Of a stretch of DNA of 64,000 nucleotides, positions 1 to 8,362 are shown in pieces. The notes beneath the pieces were generated by a model, which made no database searches, was not told the DNA's origin, and saw only the letters and a program-made list of their open reading frames with translations. The DNA comes from JAFALK01 sp042701975. Lineage in GTDB: Bacteria > Pseudomonadota > Gammaproteobacteria > Burkholderiales > Burkholderiaceae_C. Where the stretch lies: contig CP170561.1 in assembly GCA_042701975.1 (NCBI GenBank), forward strand, positions 2,356,001 to 2,420,000, given 5' to 3'. The translations under genes were made by a program, and so were the position numbers. How positions within the stretch are numbered: the stretch's first letter is position 1; each line of letters begins with the position of its first letter.

Positions 1-10
1 AGGACCACGG

Positions 11-60
11 CGCTGCGCCGAGCGTTCGGCTTCAGGCTGGAAGCAGACCTTGGAGCAGGT
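11..60. repeat. cassette-type hairpin repeat, copy 1
   Basis: Contains the core GCTTCAGGCTGGAAGC (29-44), in which GCTTC and GAAGC form an inverted repeat. It is preceded by CGCTGCGCCGAGCG, related to the CGCTGCGCCGCAGC arm of the other copies. It lies upstream of the first small gene. A shorter echo (GACTGGAAGC) occurs near 137. Confidence 0.55.
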
Positions 61-170
61 GGTTCGATACGGCCATAAGCGGAAGGGAATTCCACCAGTC
101 CCATCTGAAGTAGACATGCTCAAATCTTGGTCAAGACTGGAAGCAAGTGGCACCAAGCGTCCTTGAAGAC

Positions 171-506
171 ATGAGCAATCCGACGGCATCCCAGGTTATC
201 CATGAGCGGCTTGCGGCCGAGTCGGTCGTACGCCGGGCAATCGCCGAGCTTCAAGCACCGTCCGTGTCCTTTAACCTCGTGTATTGCGAGCCGACCGACA
301 ACCCCGCCCTCTTTGTAGACGTCGATGGTCCATTCGGCATCGGTCGTCTGACCTGGTGGTCAACTGGCAACCTTCATGCTGAGGCCATCTGTGCGACGAG
401 CGGTGAAGACTTGCTGGCCCAAGATGTGGATGCGCCTTCCGCTGACCAAGCCGTGGCGACGCTAAAGGAAATTGCTTCTGTGCTTCTCCGTGTGGCACCC
501 ACGTAG
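171..506 (+). CDS. small immunity-like protein (TriTu-type, tentative)
   Basis: A 111-residue soluble protein with no signal peptide or membrane segment. The central stretch GRLTWWSTGNLHAEA followed by SGEDLL resembles, from memory, immunity proteins of the TriTu family, which protect against secreted toxins; this is a tentative family call. ATG at 171 was chosen. A GTG at 147 in the same frame is possible and has GGAAG five bases upstream, but that GGAAG belongs to a partial copy of the local repeat. The gene is the first of a run of unrelated single small genes separated by hairpin repeats and lies 9 bp before the next one, so the two may be co-transcribed. No toxin partner is visible. Confidence 0.5.
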   Translation: MSNPTASQVIHERLAAESVVRRAIAELQAPSVSFNLVYCEPTDNPALFVDVDGPFGIGRLTWWSTGNLHAEAICATSGEDLLAQDVDAPSADQAVATLKEIASVLLRVAPT

Positions 507-515
507 ACAGCACCA

Positions 516-839
516 ATGCCGGTCCTTCTTGTACAGGTCAATCGTTTCGTAGACGAACACCAACCAGGCTTCGTGGAGTGTTCGCTGGTCGACGCTTCGG
601 GCAGGATGCACGTGTTTATCGAGAAGGGGCCTATCGTTTCCGCCGAGCGCCTCTGGTCAGATAGTCCGTACCCGCAACCCGGTGCCATCGCGTGCGTGGT
701 TGAGGGTGAAGTCAGAAGGCCAGTAGGTGAACCCCTTCTTCAGGTCAGCACGGAATTGCCTTGGCATGTCGAGTCCACAACAGGAGAAACTCAATTTGTT
801 GTTCGCTTCGACCAGGTCCGAAGCGAGCATGCAGCATAA
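516..839 (+). CDS. hypothetical cassette protein, 107 aa
   Basis: A 107-residue protein, probably cytoplasmic, starting MPVLLVQVNRFVDEHQPGF. It has mixed alpha/beta composition without transmembrane segments and contains a conserved-looking ESTTGETQFVV near the C-terminus. I recall similar short proteins as orphan genes in cassette-like arrays but know no function. It begins 9 bp after the immunity-like gene and is followed immediately by a hairpin repeat, so the two genes may form one mobile unit with an immunity or regulatory role (inference from position only). ATG at 516 has no strong ribosome-binding site; translational coupling to the preceding gene is plausible. Confidence 0.6.
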   Translation: MPVLLVQVNRFVDEHQPGFVECSLVDASGRMHVFIEKGPIVSAERLWSDSPYPQPGAIACVVEGEVRRPVGEPLLQVSTELPWHVESTTGETQFVVRFDQVRSEHAA

Positions 840-842
840 GCC

Positions 843-885
843 GGCGTCTACGGCTACAGGCTGAGAGCCGTCGTTTGCGCCCGGG
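843..885. repeat. cassette-type hairpin repeat, copy 2
   Basis: CGGCT (851-855) and AGCCG (866-870) flank ACAGGCTGAG, a perfect 5-bp stem around the shared AGGCTG core. It starts a few bases after the stop codon of the preceding gene, as copies 3, 5 and 6 also do. Confidence 0.6.
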
Positions 886-1024
886 GAATCTCGCCAGTCC
901 GTGTCGCGCTACTCGTGCTCAAATGTTTGGCAAGACTCATTGCCTGCAGTTTCGGTCGGCGCTCGCTCTTCTATGAATGGCCGACCTGAAGCTAGGGCGA
1001 CTCACCCGGTGGGAGTGGAGAAGG

Positions 1025-1324
1025 ATGACTCCAAAACATGCGATAGCCTTTGTTGTCTCCGCCGTGATGGCGGTTGGCGTTTCGTACTACGGGTACAACT
1101 TCTTAGGCGCCGAGGAACGCGTACGCCGGCTGTGTTCGCAAATTCAACCAGACATGCCTGTCGCCCGGCTTCGTGAATTCGCTTCAGCCCATGGGCTCAG
1201 CCCCTTGCCCCCAGATTCGGGCGTCGGCTATATCGTCGAATCCAAGACGTTCGGTCGCTTCGGATGCAAGGTGCTTCTGGAAGGGGGCGTCGTGAAGGAA
1301 GCCGAATACAACTTTGCTGGCTAA
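1025..1324 (+). CDS. small membrane-anchored hypothetical protein
   Basis: A 99-residue protein with one N-terminal hydrophobic segment (about residues 5-22, ending in a Gly/Tyr-rich stretch) followed by a short extracytoplasmic domain with two cysteines. The segment could be a signal anchor. ATG at 1025 was chosen because GGAG/AAGG lies directly upstream. A 16-residue longer in-frame version from 977 would put charged residues before the anchor and lacks a ribosome-binding site. The soluble part (roughly 30-99) faintly recalls small periplasmic domains with a loop and beta-hairpin, but I recognise no family. It is a single gene followed by a hairpin repeat. Confidence 0.55.
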   Translation: MTPKHAIAFVVSAVMAVGVSYYGYNFLGAEERVRRLCSQIQPDMPVARLREFASAHGLSPLPPDSGVGYIVESKTFGRFGCKVLLEGGVVKEAEYNFAG

Positions 1325-1330
1325 GGCAAC

Positions 1331-1365
1331 TCTTCCGACGGCGTCAGGCTGAAAGCGGTCCTGGT
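1331..1365. repeat. cassette-type hairpin repeat, copy 3
   Basis: GACGGCGTCAGGCTGAAAGCGGTC around 1337-1360, closely matching copies 4 and 5. It begins just after the stop codon of the small membrane protein gene. Confidence 0.6.
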
Positions 1366-1393
1366 GGCAGGCGGTTAGAGGTGTCGGGACGGT

Positions 1394-1894
1394 TCAGTCT
1401 AGAACCGTTGTGCGCATAGTGTTGAAGTCTTCAAGGACCACGAATCCGGGAACGACTCCCAAAATGGGTCCGCAAGCCAAAGGCACGTTCGACTCAAATC
1501 TGAGCGGGAATACTTCAGCGGCAGATGTCTTGCCCAACAGGGCGTAGCTACGTGAGACATGCTCCGGCGATGGTTTCACCATGCCGCACCAGAAGAACAC
1601 CTGTCCGTCGGCAACCACCACAGCCGGCTGAAGCGTATCTAAGCCAGCCTCGCCTTGGTCGGATGGCGTGACGTAACCCATGTGTGTCGAGCCGTCAGCC
1701 AGCGTCACCAAGGCTCTGACAATAAACATTCCATCGGCCGGGTCGAGTGGTCCATCCACTTCGTAAGGCCGGACTGTCGCCTCGTCCTGCCCATCGTTGC
1801 CCTCTTCATCGAGCGCGAATTCCCAGATGGCATGGCGCTCTAGGTCTGCGGACGAGAGTTCATACACCTGCCTACGGATGTTTACTGTGCTCAT
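1394..1894 (-). CDS. hypothetical cytoplasmic protein, 166 aa
   Basis: A 166-residue acidic protein without signal peptide or membrane segments, beginning MSTVNIRRQVYELSSADLE. It contains a WEFALDEEG stretch near residue 24 and a beta-rich middle part (FIVRALVTLADGSTHMGYV). Small acidic beta-rich proteins of this kind are often immunity proteins of polymorphic toxins, but there is no motif that would prove it. It is encoded opposite to the flanking small genes and bounded by repeat copies 3 and 4, so it behaves as an inverted single-gene unit. Start ATG at 1894. Confidence 0.6.
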   Translation of the reverse strand: MSTVNIRRQVYELSSADLERHAIWEFALDEEGNDGQDEATVRPYEVDGPLDPADGMFIVRALVTLADGSTHMGYVTPSDQGEAGLDTLQPAVVVADGQVFFWCGMVKPSPEHVSRSYALLGKTSAAEVFPLRFESNVPLACGPILGVVPGFVVLEDFNTMRTTVLD

Positions 1895-1949
1895 GGTCGA
1901 AGCCTATCCGAATACCGTCGGTCGCCAGCGGAAGCAACGCGCCCGAGGG

Positions 1950-2008
1950 ACTGCTTTCGCTGCGACTCAGGCGACGGCGTCAGGCTGGAAGCGGCCGGTC
2001 GCTGTTGC
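1950..2008. repeat. cassette-type hairpin repeat, copy 4
   Basis: Contains TTTCGCTGCGACTCAGGCGAC then GGCGTCAGGCTGGAAGCGG (about 1976-1994), combining the GCTGCG arm and the AGGCTGGAAGC core. It separates the inverted hypothetical gene from the EamA gene region. Confidence 0.6.
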
Positions 2009-2051
2009 GAGCGTCCGAGGCCCTTAGTCCAATCGCCTCGCCTCTACACCG

Positions 2052-2495
2052 CTAACGCTTCAGACTGAGCACCATCACGCCAGCGGCGACAAGCGCTATG
2101 CCCAACCATTCACGGGCAACCGGGCGCTCTCGTAAGAAGAGCACTGCGAACAGCGTTACCAGCACTAGGCTCAGCTTGTCCACTGGCGCCACCCTGGAAG
2201 CCTCGCCGACCTTCAACGCTCTGAAGTAGCAAACCCATGAGGCACCTGTTGCCAGCCCTGATAAGGTCAGAAAGATCCAGGTCTTCGGCGAGAGGGTGAG
2301 CGGATCGATCCATTTTCCTGTGGACACGACGAATACCGCGAGCACACCGAAGATGATGACCACGCGCACCAGCGTAGCCATGTCCGAGTCGATGCCAGCC
2401 AGACCGATCTTGGCGAAGATTGCCGTCATCGCGGCGAAGACGGCCGACAACAAGGCCCAGATGAACCAGCTGGCGGCTGCAGTGTTCGAAGTCAT
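2052..2495 (-). CDS. EamA-domain (DMT superfamily) transporter, half size
   Basis: A 147-residue integral membrane protein with five predicted transmembrane segments, ending in the typical EamA module pattern (FLRERP, then EWLGIALVAAGVMVL). It is a single EamA repeat, half of the usual ten-segment transporter, so it probably works as a dimer, as small multidrug-resistance-like proteins do. The substrate is unknown. ATG at 2495 was chosen because GAGGAG lies eight bases upstream; an eight-residue longer start at 2519 is less likely. It lies downstream of and on the same strand as the YVTN/TonB receptor/phosphoesterase genes, but a gap of about 50 bp and a different base composition suggest separate ancestry. 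Confidence 0.85.
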   Translation of the reverse strand: MTSNTAAASWFIWALLSAVFAAMTAIFAKIGLAGIDSDMATLVRVVIIFGVLAVFVVSTGKWIDPLTLSPKTWIFLTLSGLATGASWVCYFRALKVGEASRVAPVDKLSLVLVTLFAVLFLRERPVAREWLGIALVAAGVMVLSLKR

Positions 2496-2544
2496 GGCGC
2501 ACTCCTCGTGACGAGGCACATGGAGTGCCTCATGGCCACCGACT

Positions 2545-3663
2545 TTACTGACTGACCTGCTCCAGTTGCCATTGCTCGATCACCTGCGTCGGCCCGAGGT
2601 GTTCATCGAAGCCACGCACCACGATCTCGGCCCTGCCGTTCGCACGCACGGCGACCTCAGCCCAGGCATACATCCGATCACTCGGCCGGGAGGCTTCTGC
2701 GGCGCCGGCGGCGAACGGCGAACCGCCCGAGCCCACGATCACCTGCCAGGCCTTGCCGCCTTGCGAGAGGCGTGGTTGGGCCGCGTTGTAGATGTGCTCA
2801 TGGCCGCTGAAGTAGGTGGCGCCGAAGGCCTCGATAAGATCCCAAAATGCATCACGCTCGGCTGGCCGGACTTCGAGCCCGCTCTCCTTGTCCGCCGCAC
2901 GCGGATTGAAGTCGTAGGCGAACGCCATCTTGTGGCCGAAGACGAAGAAGCGCTTTGCACCGCGTGCCTTGGCTGCCTCGAAGTCCTGGCGCAGCCAGGC
3001 CACGGGCGCCGAGCTGTCGTGCCCCACCGGATCGGTGTTGATGATGGCGATGTGCACCAGGCCGGCATCCAGCGAATAGCTCAGCTGGCGCTGCGAGGTG
3101 GTGATGCCGTCGCGGCCGGGCGCCGGGCTGTTGTCGATGTTCCAGCCCACCAGCGGCAGCCCAGTCGTGCGCAGCCAGCGGGCCTCGTCGAGGATGAGAT
3201 CGCCCATGTTCGCGCGCCACGCGTCCGCCAGCTCCGGCTGCGCCAGCTTCACGGACTTGCCGTCGGGCTGGGGTGTCGGCATCTGGAGCTCGTGATTGCC
3301 GGGCACCGGCAGCACGTAGGTGCCACGCTCCATCAGGCCGGCCACCATGCCGCGCCAGTAGGCGTACTCGCGGTCGAGCAGCGCCGGGTCATGGGTGTAG
3401 CCCATGACCATGTCGCCGTTGAACATGAGGGCCTGCGCCTGGTGCGAAGAGATCTCGTCGAGGATGCGGCTGAGCACTTTCGTGTTCTGCAACCAGCGAC
3501 GGTCCTGCGCATCCAGCTCCTTGTCCTTGGCGTCGGCACGGCTGTCGCCGACCGTGGCAAACCGGAACACCACGGGCGAAGGCTCCGCGACCGCCGCGCT
3601 GCAGAGCGCAGCCGCAGCCAAGGCGCACAGGACGCCTTGCACGGACCGAGGGATCGTGGGCAT
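2545..3663 (-). CDS. secreted metallophosphoesterase (calcineurin-like)
   Basis: A 372-residue protein with a clear signal peptide (residues 1-26, cut after AVA). The binuclear-metal phosphoesterase motifs occur in order: GDSR near residue 39, NGDM near 81, PGNHE near 122, FGHK near 238 and SGHEH near 281. It should therefore hydrolyse phosphate esters in the periplasm or outside the cell. It follows the TonB receptor gene by 11 bp on the same strand and a secreted YVTN propeller gene lies upstream, so the three probably form one outer-membrane uptake and phosphate-release module. A phosphate-starvation link is an inference; I found no convincing PhoB box. Substrate unknown; phytate or nucleotides are possible. 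Confidence 0.9.
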   Translation of the reverse strand: MPTIPRSVQGVLCALAAAALCSAAVAEPSPVVFRFATVGDSRADAKDKELDAQDRRWLQNTKVLSRILDEISSHQAQALMFNGDMVMGYTHDPALLDREYAYWRGMVAGLMERGTYVLPVPGNHELQMPTPQPDGKSVKLAQPELADAWRANMGDLILDEARWLRTTGLPLVGWNIDNSPAPGRDGITTSQRQLSYSLDAGLVHIAIINTDPVGHDSSAPVAWLRQDFEAAKARGAKRFFVFGHKMAFAYDFNPRAADKESGLEVRPAERDAFWDLIEAFGATYFSGHEHIYNAAQPRLSQGGKAWQVIVGSGGSPFAAGAAEASRPSDRMYAWAEVAVRANGRAEIVVRGFDEHLGPTQVIEQWQLEQVSQ

Positions 3664-3674
3664 ATCCCGCCCCC

Positions 3675-5936
3675 TCAGAACTCGGCCTTGGCCGAGACCT
3701 GGACGCTGCGCGGTGCCTGGAAGATGTACTGGTCACCCGCCAGCGTCTTGCCCGGGGTGATCGAGGTCACGTCCTGCTTGCCCATCAGGTTGAAGATGTT
3801 GAGCTGGAGCTTGAGTCCCTTCAGGCCCATGCCGAGCTGCGTGAAGCGGTAGGACAGGCTCAGGTCGGTGTTGGTCGTGGCCGCCGTGTGATAGCGGTCA
3901 TAGGCGGTCGGGTTGGTGGCGTCGTAGTCGGCTTGATAGATGCGGCCCGTGCGCTTCCAGATCAGCGAGGCGCCCCAGGGGCCGGCGTTGTAGAGCGCGC
4001 CAAGTGCCGCCGTCGAATCGGGGGAGCCGGAGATAGTCTTGCCCGTGTCGTTGGCGGTGGCCTTGTTGATGGAGCCGTTGACGTAGGCCGCAAAGCCACC
4101 GCCCACCAGCCAGGTCATCTGGCCTTCCACGCCCTTGTAGGTGGCACCGCCCACGTTGACGTAAGCGGCTGCCGTGCCGCCCAGGCCGTTGGAGACGTAC
4201 TTGTTGGTGAAGTCGATCCGGTAGACATCGGCGTCCCAGGTCAGCGACTTGCTGCGGCCGACGATGCCCAGCTGGTAGTTCGTGGACTTCTGCGGGTCCG
4301 TGCTGTTGTGCGTAGGATCAGCGATGTAGAAGGACTTGAGGTCCGGGATCTGGAAGCCCTTGGCGTATTGGGCGTAGGCGGCCAGGCCCGCGCCGAGACG
4401 CTGGTTGATGGTCAGGAAGGGCAGCGTGGCGCCATAGGCGACGCTGGTGTTCTGCGCAATGCGCGTCGTCTGATTCACGGTGGCGCTGACGGAGCGGGTG
4501 ATGTCCACGCGCTTGATGCCCGGTGTCACCAGCGTGCCGGCAATCGGCTCCCACTCGAACTCAGCGTACGGCTGCATCGAATGGATCTGCGACTGCTGGT
4601 CGAAGAGCACGCTCGGGTTTTGAACCGGCGTCGGCTTGGTCTCGCGCGGATCGCGGATGCCGCCCAGGCTCAGGTCGAGGTCGTACTGGTGGCGATCGGT
4701 GTCGGAGCTTTCGGACCAGAGGCCCATGCGCAGCAGGCCGGCGTCGGTCTGCAGTTCCGAGCGCAGCATCGCGCCGTAGGCACGGTACTTGTTCTGCTTG
4801 TCGATGCCCGGGATGTCCTTGTTGCCGACCGGTCCGATCTTGGTGCCGGGCGCAGTCATGCCCGTCGGATCGGTCGACGAGATGGTCTGGTTGTCGTAGG
4901 AGTAGGTGTAGACCTGCGCTTCCGTCGAGAAGCTGGCCGACCAGCGCGAACGCAGGCGCATGTATTCGAAGTCGGTGTCCTTCTCCGTGTGGTTGTAACC
5001 CACGTAGTTGAAGCTCGTCGGGTCGTTGTTCAGGCTGAAGTTCTTGCCGTACTTGGCCACCTGGTCGAGCGTCGGGCCCTTGCTGTTGTCTGGCTGCTTG
5101 TAGCTGATGCGATTGACCGAGCCGAACAGCGTGAGCAGGTGATCGGCCGACAGCGGCTGATCGATCTTGAGTGTGACGTTGTTGCTGGCGATGCTGTTGA
5201 GCGTCAGGTAGCCATCCGACGTGAGACGCTGCACGTTGAGTTGCACCGTGGCCTTGTTGAAGCGGCTCAGCTGGCCGGATTCAAGCGCTGCGCCGAGCAG
5301 CTTGGTGTTCCAGTTGCCGTACGAGCCGAAGACGCTGCCCGAGGCTTCCTTGCCGGCCTGCTTGGAGAAAATGTTGATCGAGCCGCCGAAGGTGGCGTAG
5401 CCCATGTTGCTGGCATTGCCCGGGCCGCGGTCCACGACGGCGCTGCCCATCACGGCTGCCGGGAAGAAGGACGTCGAGTGGTGGGCGGGGTTGTTGGTGT
5501 CGCCCCAGGGAATGCCGTCGAAGGTGATGTTGTACTGGTCGTCGCTGAAGCCACGCAGCGTGGTCTTGGTCTCGGAAAGGCCCGGGCCGTTGGCCGAGTC
5601 GCCCGACACGCTCGGAGCGATGGCCACCACACGGCTGTATTCGGCCGTGGGCGCCACCGACTGCTCGATGAAGTCGCGCGAGATGACCGATTGCGGCTGC
5701 GTCGCCAGCAGGCTGGACTGGGTCGGGGCCACCGAAGAGGCGCTGTCCTTGTCCTTGAGGTAGGAACCCGTCTGAGCGGACACCGCCACCGGGTCCAGCG
5801 TGACCACGTCGCCGCCCGGCTTGCCGTCTTCGGCGAGCGCGAGACCGTGGGTCGAAGCCATCAGCCCAGCCAGGGCGAGGCAGCGCGCAACGGGGCGCAG
5901 GACAAGGCGAGGGGACGCGGAGGCAGGGAGGCTCAT
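3675..5936 (-). CDS. TonB-dependent outer-membrane receptor (siderophore type)
   Basis: A 753-residue outer-membrane receptor. The signal peptide (about 1-33 from this start, cut after ALA) is followed by a plug domain with SVISRDFIEQ, TTLRGFSDDQYNITFDGIPW and FGGSINIFSK, then a long beta-barrel ending in aromatic-terminated strands (VSAKAEF). ATG at 5936 was chosen because it places a proper signal peptide first; the frame stays open to an ATG at 6018-6020 without a good ribosome-binding site. It is followed by a metallophosphoesterase gene (11 bp), suggesting uptake of a phosphorylated or phosphate-linked ligand rather than a siderophore. Overall architecture is siderophore-receptor-like; the true ligand is not determinable here. 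Confidence 0.9.
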   Translation of the reverse strand: MSLPASASPRLVLRPVARCLALAGLMASTHGLALAEDGKPGGDVVTLDPVAVSAQTGSYLKDKDSASSVAPTQSSLLATQPQSVISRDFIEQSVAPTAEYSRVVAIAPSVSGDSANGPGLSETKTTLRGFSDDQYNITFDGIPWGDTNNPAHHSTSFFPAAVMGSAVVDRGPGNASNMGYATFGGSINIFSKQAGKEASGSVFGSYGNWNTKLLGAALESGQLSRFNKATVQLNVQRLTSDGYLTLNSIASNNVTLKIDQPLSADHLLTLFGSVNRISYKQPDNSKGPTLDQVAKYGKNFSLNNDPTSFNYVGYNHTEKDTDFEYMRLRSRWSASFSTEAQVYTYSYDNQTISSTDPTGMTAPGTKIGPVGNKDIPGIDKQNKYRAYGAMLRSELQTDAGLLRMGLWSESSDTDRHQYDLDLSLGGIRDPRETKPTPVQNPSVLFDQQSQIHSMQPYAEFEWEPIAGTLVTPGIKRVDITRSVSATVNQTTRIAQNTSVAYGATLPFLTINQRLGAGLAAYAQYAKGFQIPDLKSFYIADPTHNSTDPQKSTNYQLGIVGRSKSLTWDADVYRIDFTNKYVSNGLGGTAAAYVNVGGATYKGVEGQMTWLVGGGFAAYVNGSINKATANDTGKTISGSPDSTAALGALYNAGPWGASLIWKRTGRIYQADYDATNPTAYDRYHTAATTNTDLSLSYRFTQLGMGLKGLKLQLNIFNLMGKQDVTSITPGKTLAGDQYIFQAPRSVQVSAKAEF

Positions 5937-6140
5937 GGTGATTTTTCGATGAAGGCCGCTTCGGCCGGGTTGGCGGGAAGCGGCGAACTCTAAAAATCCC
6001 CCATGAACCTTCAGTGACATGTGGCGGGGGTGCCATGCCTTCGGCGTATCAACATCGCCTTAACACGCTCTTCACGGAGGCCTCTGTATGCGCGCGCACA
6101 CCCGAAGAGCCGGCCCTCTGAGCCGCGGCAGGCGAAGCAA

Positions 6141-7157
6141 TCAGGGAGCGCTGTTGACCACCAGCAGCGTGAAGCTGTCGGGCTTCATCACGCGACGGCC
6201 GGATTTGCCTTCAGGCTGCGGCTCGAAGTCAGCCGTGACGAGGAAGACGCGATGGCGCTGCTCGTCCACTGCCAGCGTGCGCGCACCGGGGCGCGTGGTC
6301 ACTGTCTGCACGACGCGGTAGCCCGCGCCCTTGTCACCCTGGATCACGCTCAGGCTGCCGTCGCCTTGCGCGCTGAAGACCAGACGGCGCCCTGCGTCAA
6401 AGCCCGCCGCGTCCACGCCCGCTCCGATCGCCACATGGCCGACGACGCGGCCATCGCCCGCATCCAGCACCAGCAGCGTCTTGTTGTGGCAGGCCACGAA
6501 AAGGCGCCGCTCTTCCCTGTCGATGGCCAGACCTGCCGGCTCGTCGCAGCCGGGCAAAGGCCAGTTGGCCTGGACCGCGGCCCTGTCCGTGTCGATCACC
6601 TGCAGCAGGTTCTTGTCCTCGATTTCCACGAACATGCGGCCCTTGCCGTCGGACACTGCGGCCTCGGGCTTGCCAGCCAGCGGCAGCGTGTGGGCGACGC
6701 GGTCCGTGGCGGTGTCCACGAAGGTGGCGCTGTGCGACTTGCCGTTGAAGGCGAGCACCTGGCGGGTGGTCGGATCAAAGGCGATGAAGTCAGGGCCCAC
6801 GCCGTCCGGCGTGGCGATGCGGCCCAGCACTTTCAAGGTGCTGGGCGCGAACACGGTGAGGGAGTTGTCGCGGCCGTTGCTGGTGTAGGCCTTGTCTAGG
6901 CCCGTGGCAATGGCGATGCCGTGAACGCCCGGCGTATCGGGAATATCGCCGACCACCGTGCCGCTGTCGGGATCGACCACTTGCACATGTGTGCCGCGCG
7001 AAATGAAGAGGCGCTGCGTGGCCGGGTCGTAGGACAGGTAATCCCAGCCGCCCTCGCCGCCCAGGTGTACGGTCTGACGCACTCCGTATTCGGTCGCCTG
7101 TGCAGTGGCGCCGAGCACAGCCAGGGTCAGCAGAAGGGCATTCCAGATCGTTCTCAT
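6141..7157 (-). CDS. secreted YVTN-family beta-propeller protein
   Basis: A 338-residue protein with a signal peptide (1-21, cut after ATA or AQA). The rest is a seven-bladed-type propeller: repeats of the form VVDPDSGTVVGDI, VFAPSTLKVLGRI, FVDTATDRVAHTL and VLDAGDGRVVGHV recur about every 40-45 residues, as in YVTN/YncE proteins. Such proteins are periplasmic or extracellular binding or scaffold proteins and have no assured enzymatic role. It lies upstream of the TonB receptor on the same strand with a 204-bp gap, so it probably belongs to the same module but may have its own promoter. ATG at 7157; GAGGACGAC lies just upstream. Confidence 0.88.
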   Translation of the reverse strand: MRTIWNALLLTLAVLGATAQATEYGVRQTVHLGGEGGWDYLSYDPATQRLFISRGTHVQVVDPDSGTVVGDIPDTPGVHGIAIATGLDKAYTSNGRDNSLTVFAPSTLKVLGRIATPDGVGPDFIAFDPTTRQVLAFNGKSHSATFVDTATDRVAHTLPLAGKPEAAVSDGKGRMFVEIEDKNLLQVIDTDRAAVQANWPLPGCDEPAGLAIDREERRLFVACHNKTLLVLDAGDGRVVGHVAIGAGVDAAGFDAGRRLVFSAQGDGSLSVIQGDKGAGYRVVQTVTTRPGARTLAVDEQRHRVFLVTADFEPQPEGKSGRRVMKPDSFTLLVVNSAP

Positions 7158-7511
7158 GTCGTCCTCGCGATGAAGGGCGGCCCCATCCTCGAGGCCTGTC
7201 CCCGTGAGCGGCTATGGTAGTGACTCCACGGCTTTCTCGGCGGTTGTGTCCGCTTTTGGGGATGCCGAATGATCTAATTGAGCGGCAGCCTCCGGTCGGA
7301 AGCGGCTTAGGCACTAACGCGGAGCTTCAAGGCTGGCGAGCCTAGCGCGGGCTCGCAATGAAAAGCGGTTTGCGCTGCGTTGTCCGCAGCTTTTCTCCCG
7401 ACCCGGGCCCTTGACGTCGATTCACCGGGCCTCCAGGCAAAATCCAGATGATCGGGGCGAGCCTGGCGTTAGGCCTGCCGGGAAGTACACCTTGAAAATG
7501 GAGCAGCATCA
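7158..7511. other. 354-bp intergenic region, repeat remnants only
   Basis: No supportable gene. It contains a degenerate relative of the local repeat (CGGTCGGAAGCGGCTTAGGC, about 7293-7312) and short TTAGGC/TAACGC and GCGTTAGGCC strings that resemble integron recombination cores, without the paired layout of a true attC site. Confidence 0.4.
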
Positions 7512-7952
7512 ATGGCGCTGACGAAGAAGGGCGAGTTTTGGTACGGGACGACGTCAGGCGACACCCAAGCCGAGCTGCGCAGCTACAGCATTGCGAACCG
7601 CCATGAGGCCGTCCGATTTGCCGCGTCCAAATGCGATTGCGGATGCCGGACCTTCGCGCTGCAGACCGATGAAGAAGCCGGCGTAGCAATCCGCACCTGC
7701 ACCGACTGCGGGCAGGAACACCCGATGGGCGACAGCGCGGACTACGTTGAAGAAGCCGCGCCAGAGACACACGAGTGCGTATGCGAGAACGAGGTGTTCG
7801 AGCTGATGTCCGGCGTCTCCGTGTACGAGGGCACACATGGCGTGGGCTGGTACTACATCGCCTGCCGCTGCGTGGAATGCAATCTGGTCGGGGTCTTCGC
7901 AGACTGGAAGTGTGAAGCGGGTGATGCGGCGGCCTTTCTCGCCAAGGTCTGA
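7512..7952 (+). CDS. Cys-rich putative zinc-ribbon protein
   Basis: A 146-residue soluble protein starting MALTKKGEFWYG. It has several cysteine pairs: CDCGC near residue 41, CTDC near 63, CVCEN near 90 and CRCVEC near 118, which suggests two zinc-ribbon-like metal sites. I recall close relatives as conserved hypothetical proteins in diverse bacteria, often as orphan genes, with no known role. It stands alone between two repeat-rich spacers. Start ATG at 7512 is the first in frame; ribosome-binding support is weak (TGGAGCAGC about 11 bases upstream). Function unknown; binding of nucleic acid or protein through the ribbons is only a possibility. Confidence 0.7.
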   Translation: MALTKKGEFWYGTTSGDTQAELRSYSIANRHEAVRFAASKCDCGCRTFALQTDEEAGVAIRTCTDCGQEHPMGDSADYVEEAAPETHECVCENEVFELMSGVSVYEGTHGVGWYYIACRCVECNLVGVFADWKCEAGDAAAFLAKV

Positions 7953-8327
7953 ACTACCGAACCCCACAGAGATCAGGCTCGCGGGCTTGTGGTCACGCTA
8001 GGCTCGGGCTCAGCCCCTTACGTCGGCCGCTGAGCGACAGCTTCGAGGCGCCCCATCTGATCCCGCTATGGTCTGCGTAAGGCTGACTGCCGTCATTCGG
8101 CTCGCTCAGGTGAAGGGCTAATCCTGACCCATTGCAGTCCTTCGACTTCTCAGATTCAACGCCGAAGAGCGGTCGTTCGTCAGGTCTTCATCCAGGCGAC
8201 GGTCAATGAAGCCCCCCTCTGCACAGCCAGACAGAAGATTCCTCGCTGGGGTGACCACTGGCGGGATGGGCCCCGATCCAAGCAACCGCACCTGCGGTCG
8301 AAACTGCCTCAAGCCGAGGTCGCCGAC
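7953..8327. other. 375-bp spacer without a supportable gene
   Basis: Short open frames on both strands here are Arg/Ser-rich shadows without ribosome-binding sites. The GGCCGCTGAGCGACAGC string near 8024-8040 may be a worn copy of the local repeat. I see nothing else. Confidence 0.4.
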
Positions 8328-8355
8328 TTGCAGATGTATAGCAATTGATATACAT
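8328..8355 (+). promoter_or_regulatory. ParDE-type promoter with operator
   Basis: A -35-like TTGCAG (8328-8333) and -10 TATACA (8349-8354) overlap a perfect inverted repeat, ATGTATA (8334-8340) and TATACAT (8349-8355), with an 8-bp spacer. The antitoxin ATG at 8363 lies eight bases after the -10, so the message may be leaderless. Antitoxins of this class bind such operators to repress their own operon. Confidence 0.5.
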
Positions 8356-8362
8356 TTACTCA

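Noticed and set aside
5937..6140. PhoB box upstream of the TonB receptor/phosphoesterase genes
   Set aside because: CTTCAC-like pieces exist but no pair with the required 11-bp periodicity could be made out.
7342..7836. Arg/Ser-rich 164-codon minus-strand frame
   Set aside because: Antisense to the Cys-rich protein gene, with low-complexity composition and no ribosome-binding site.
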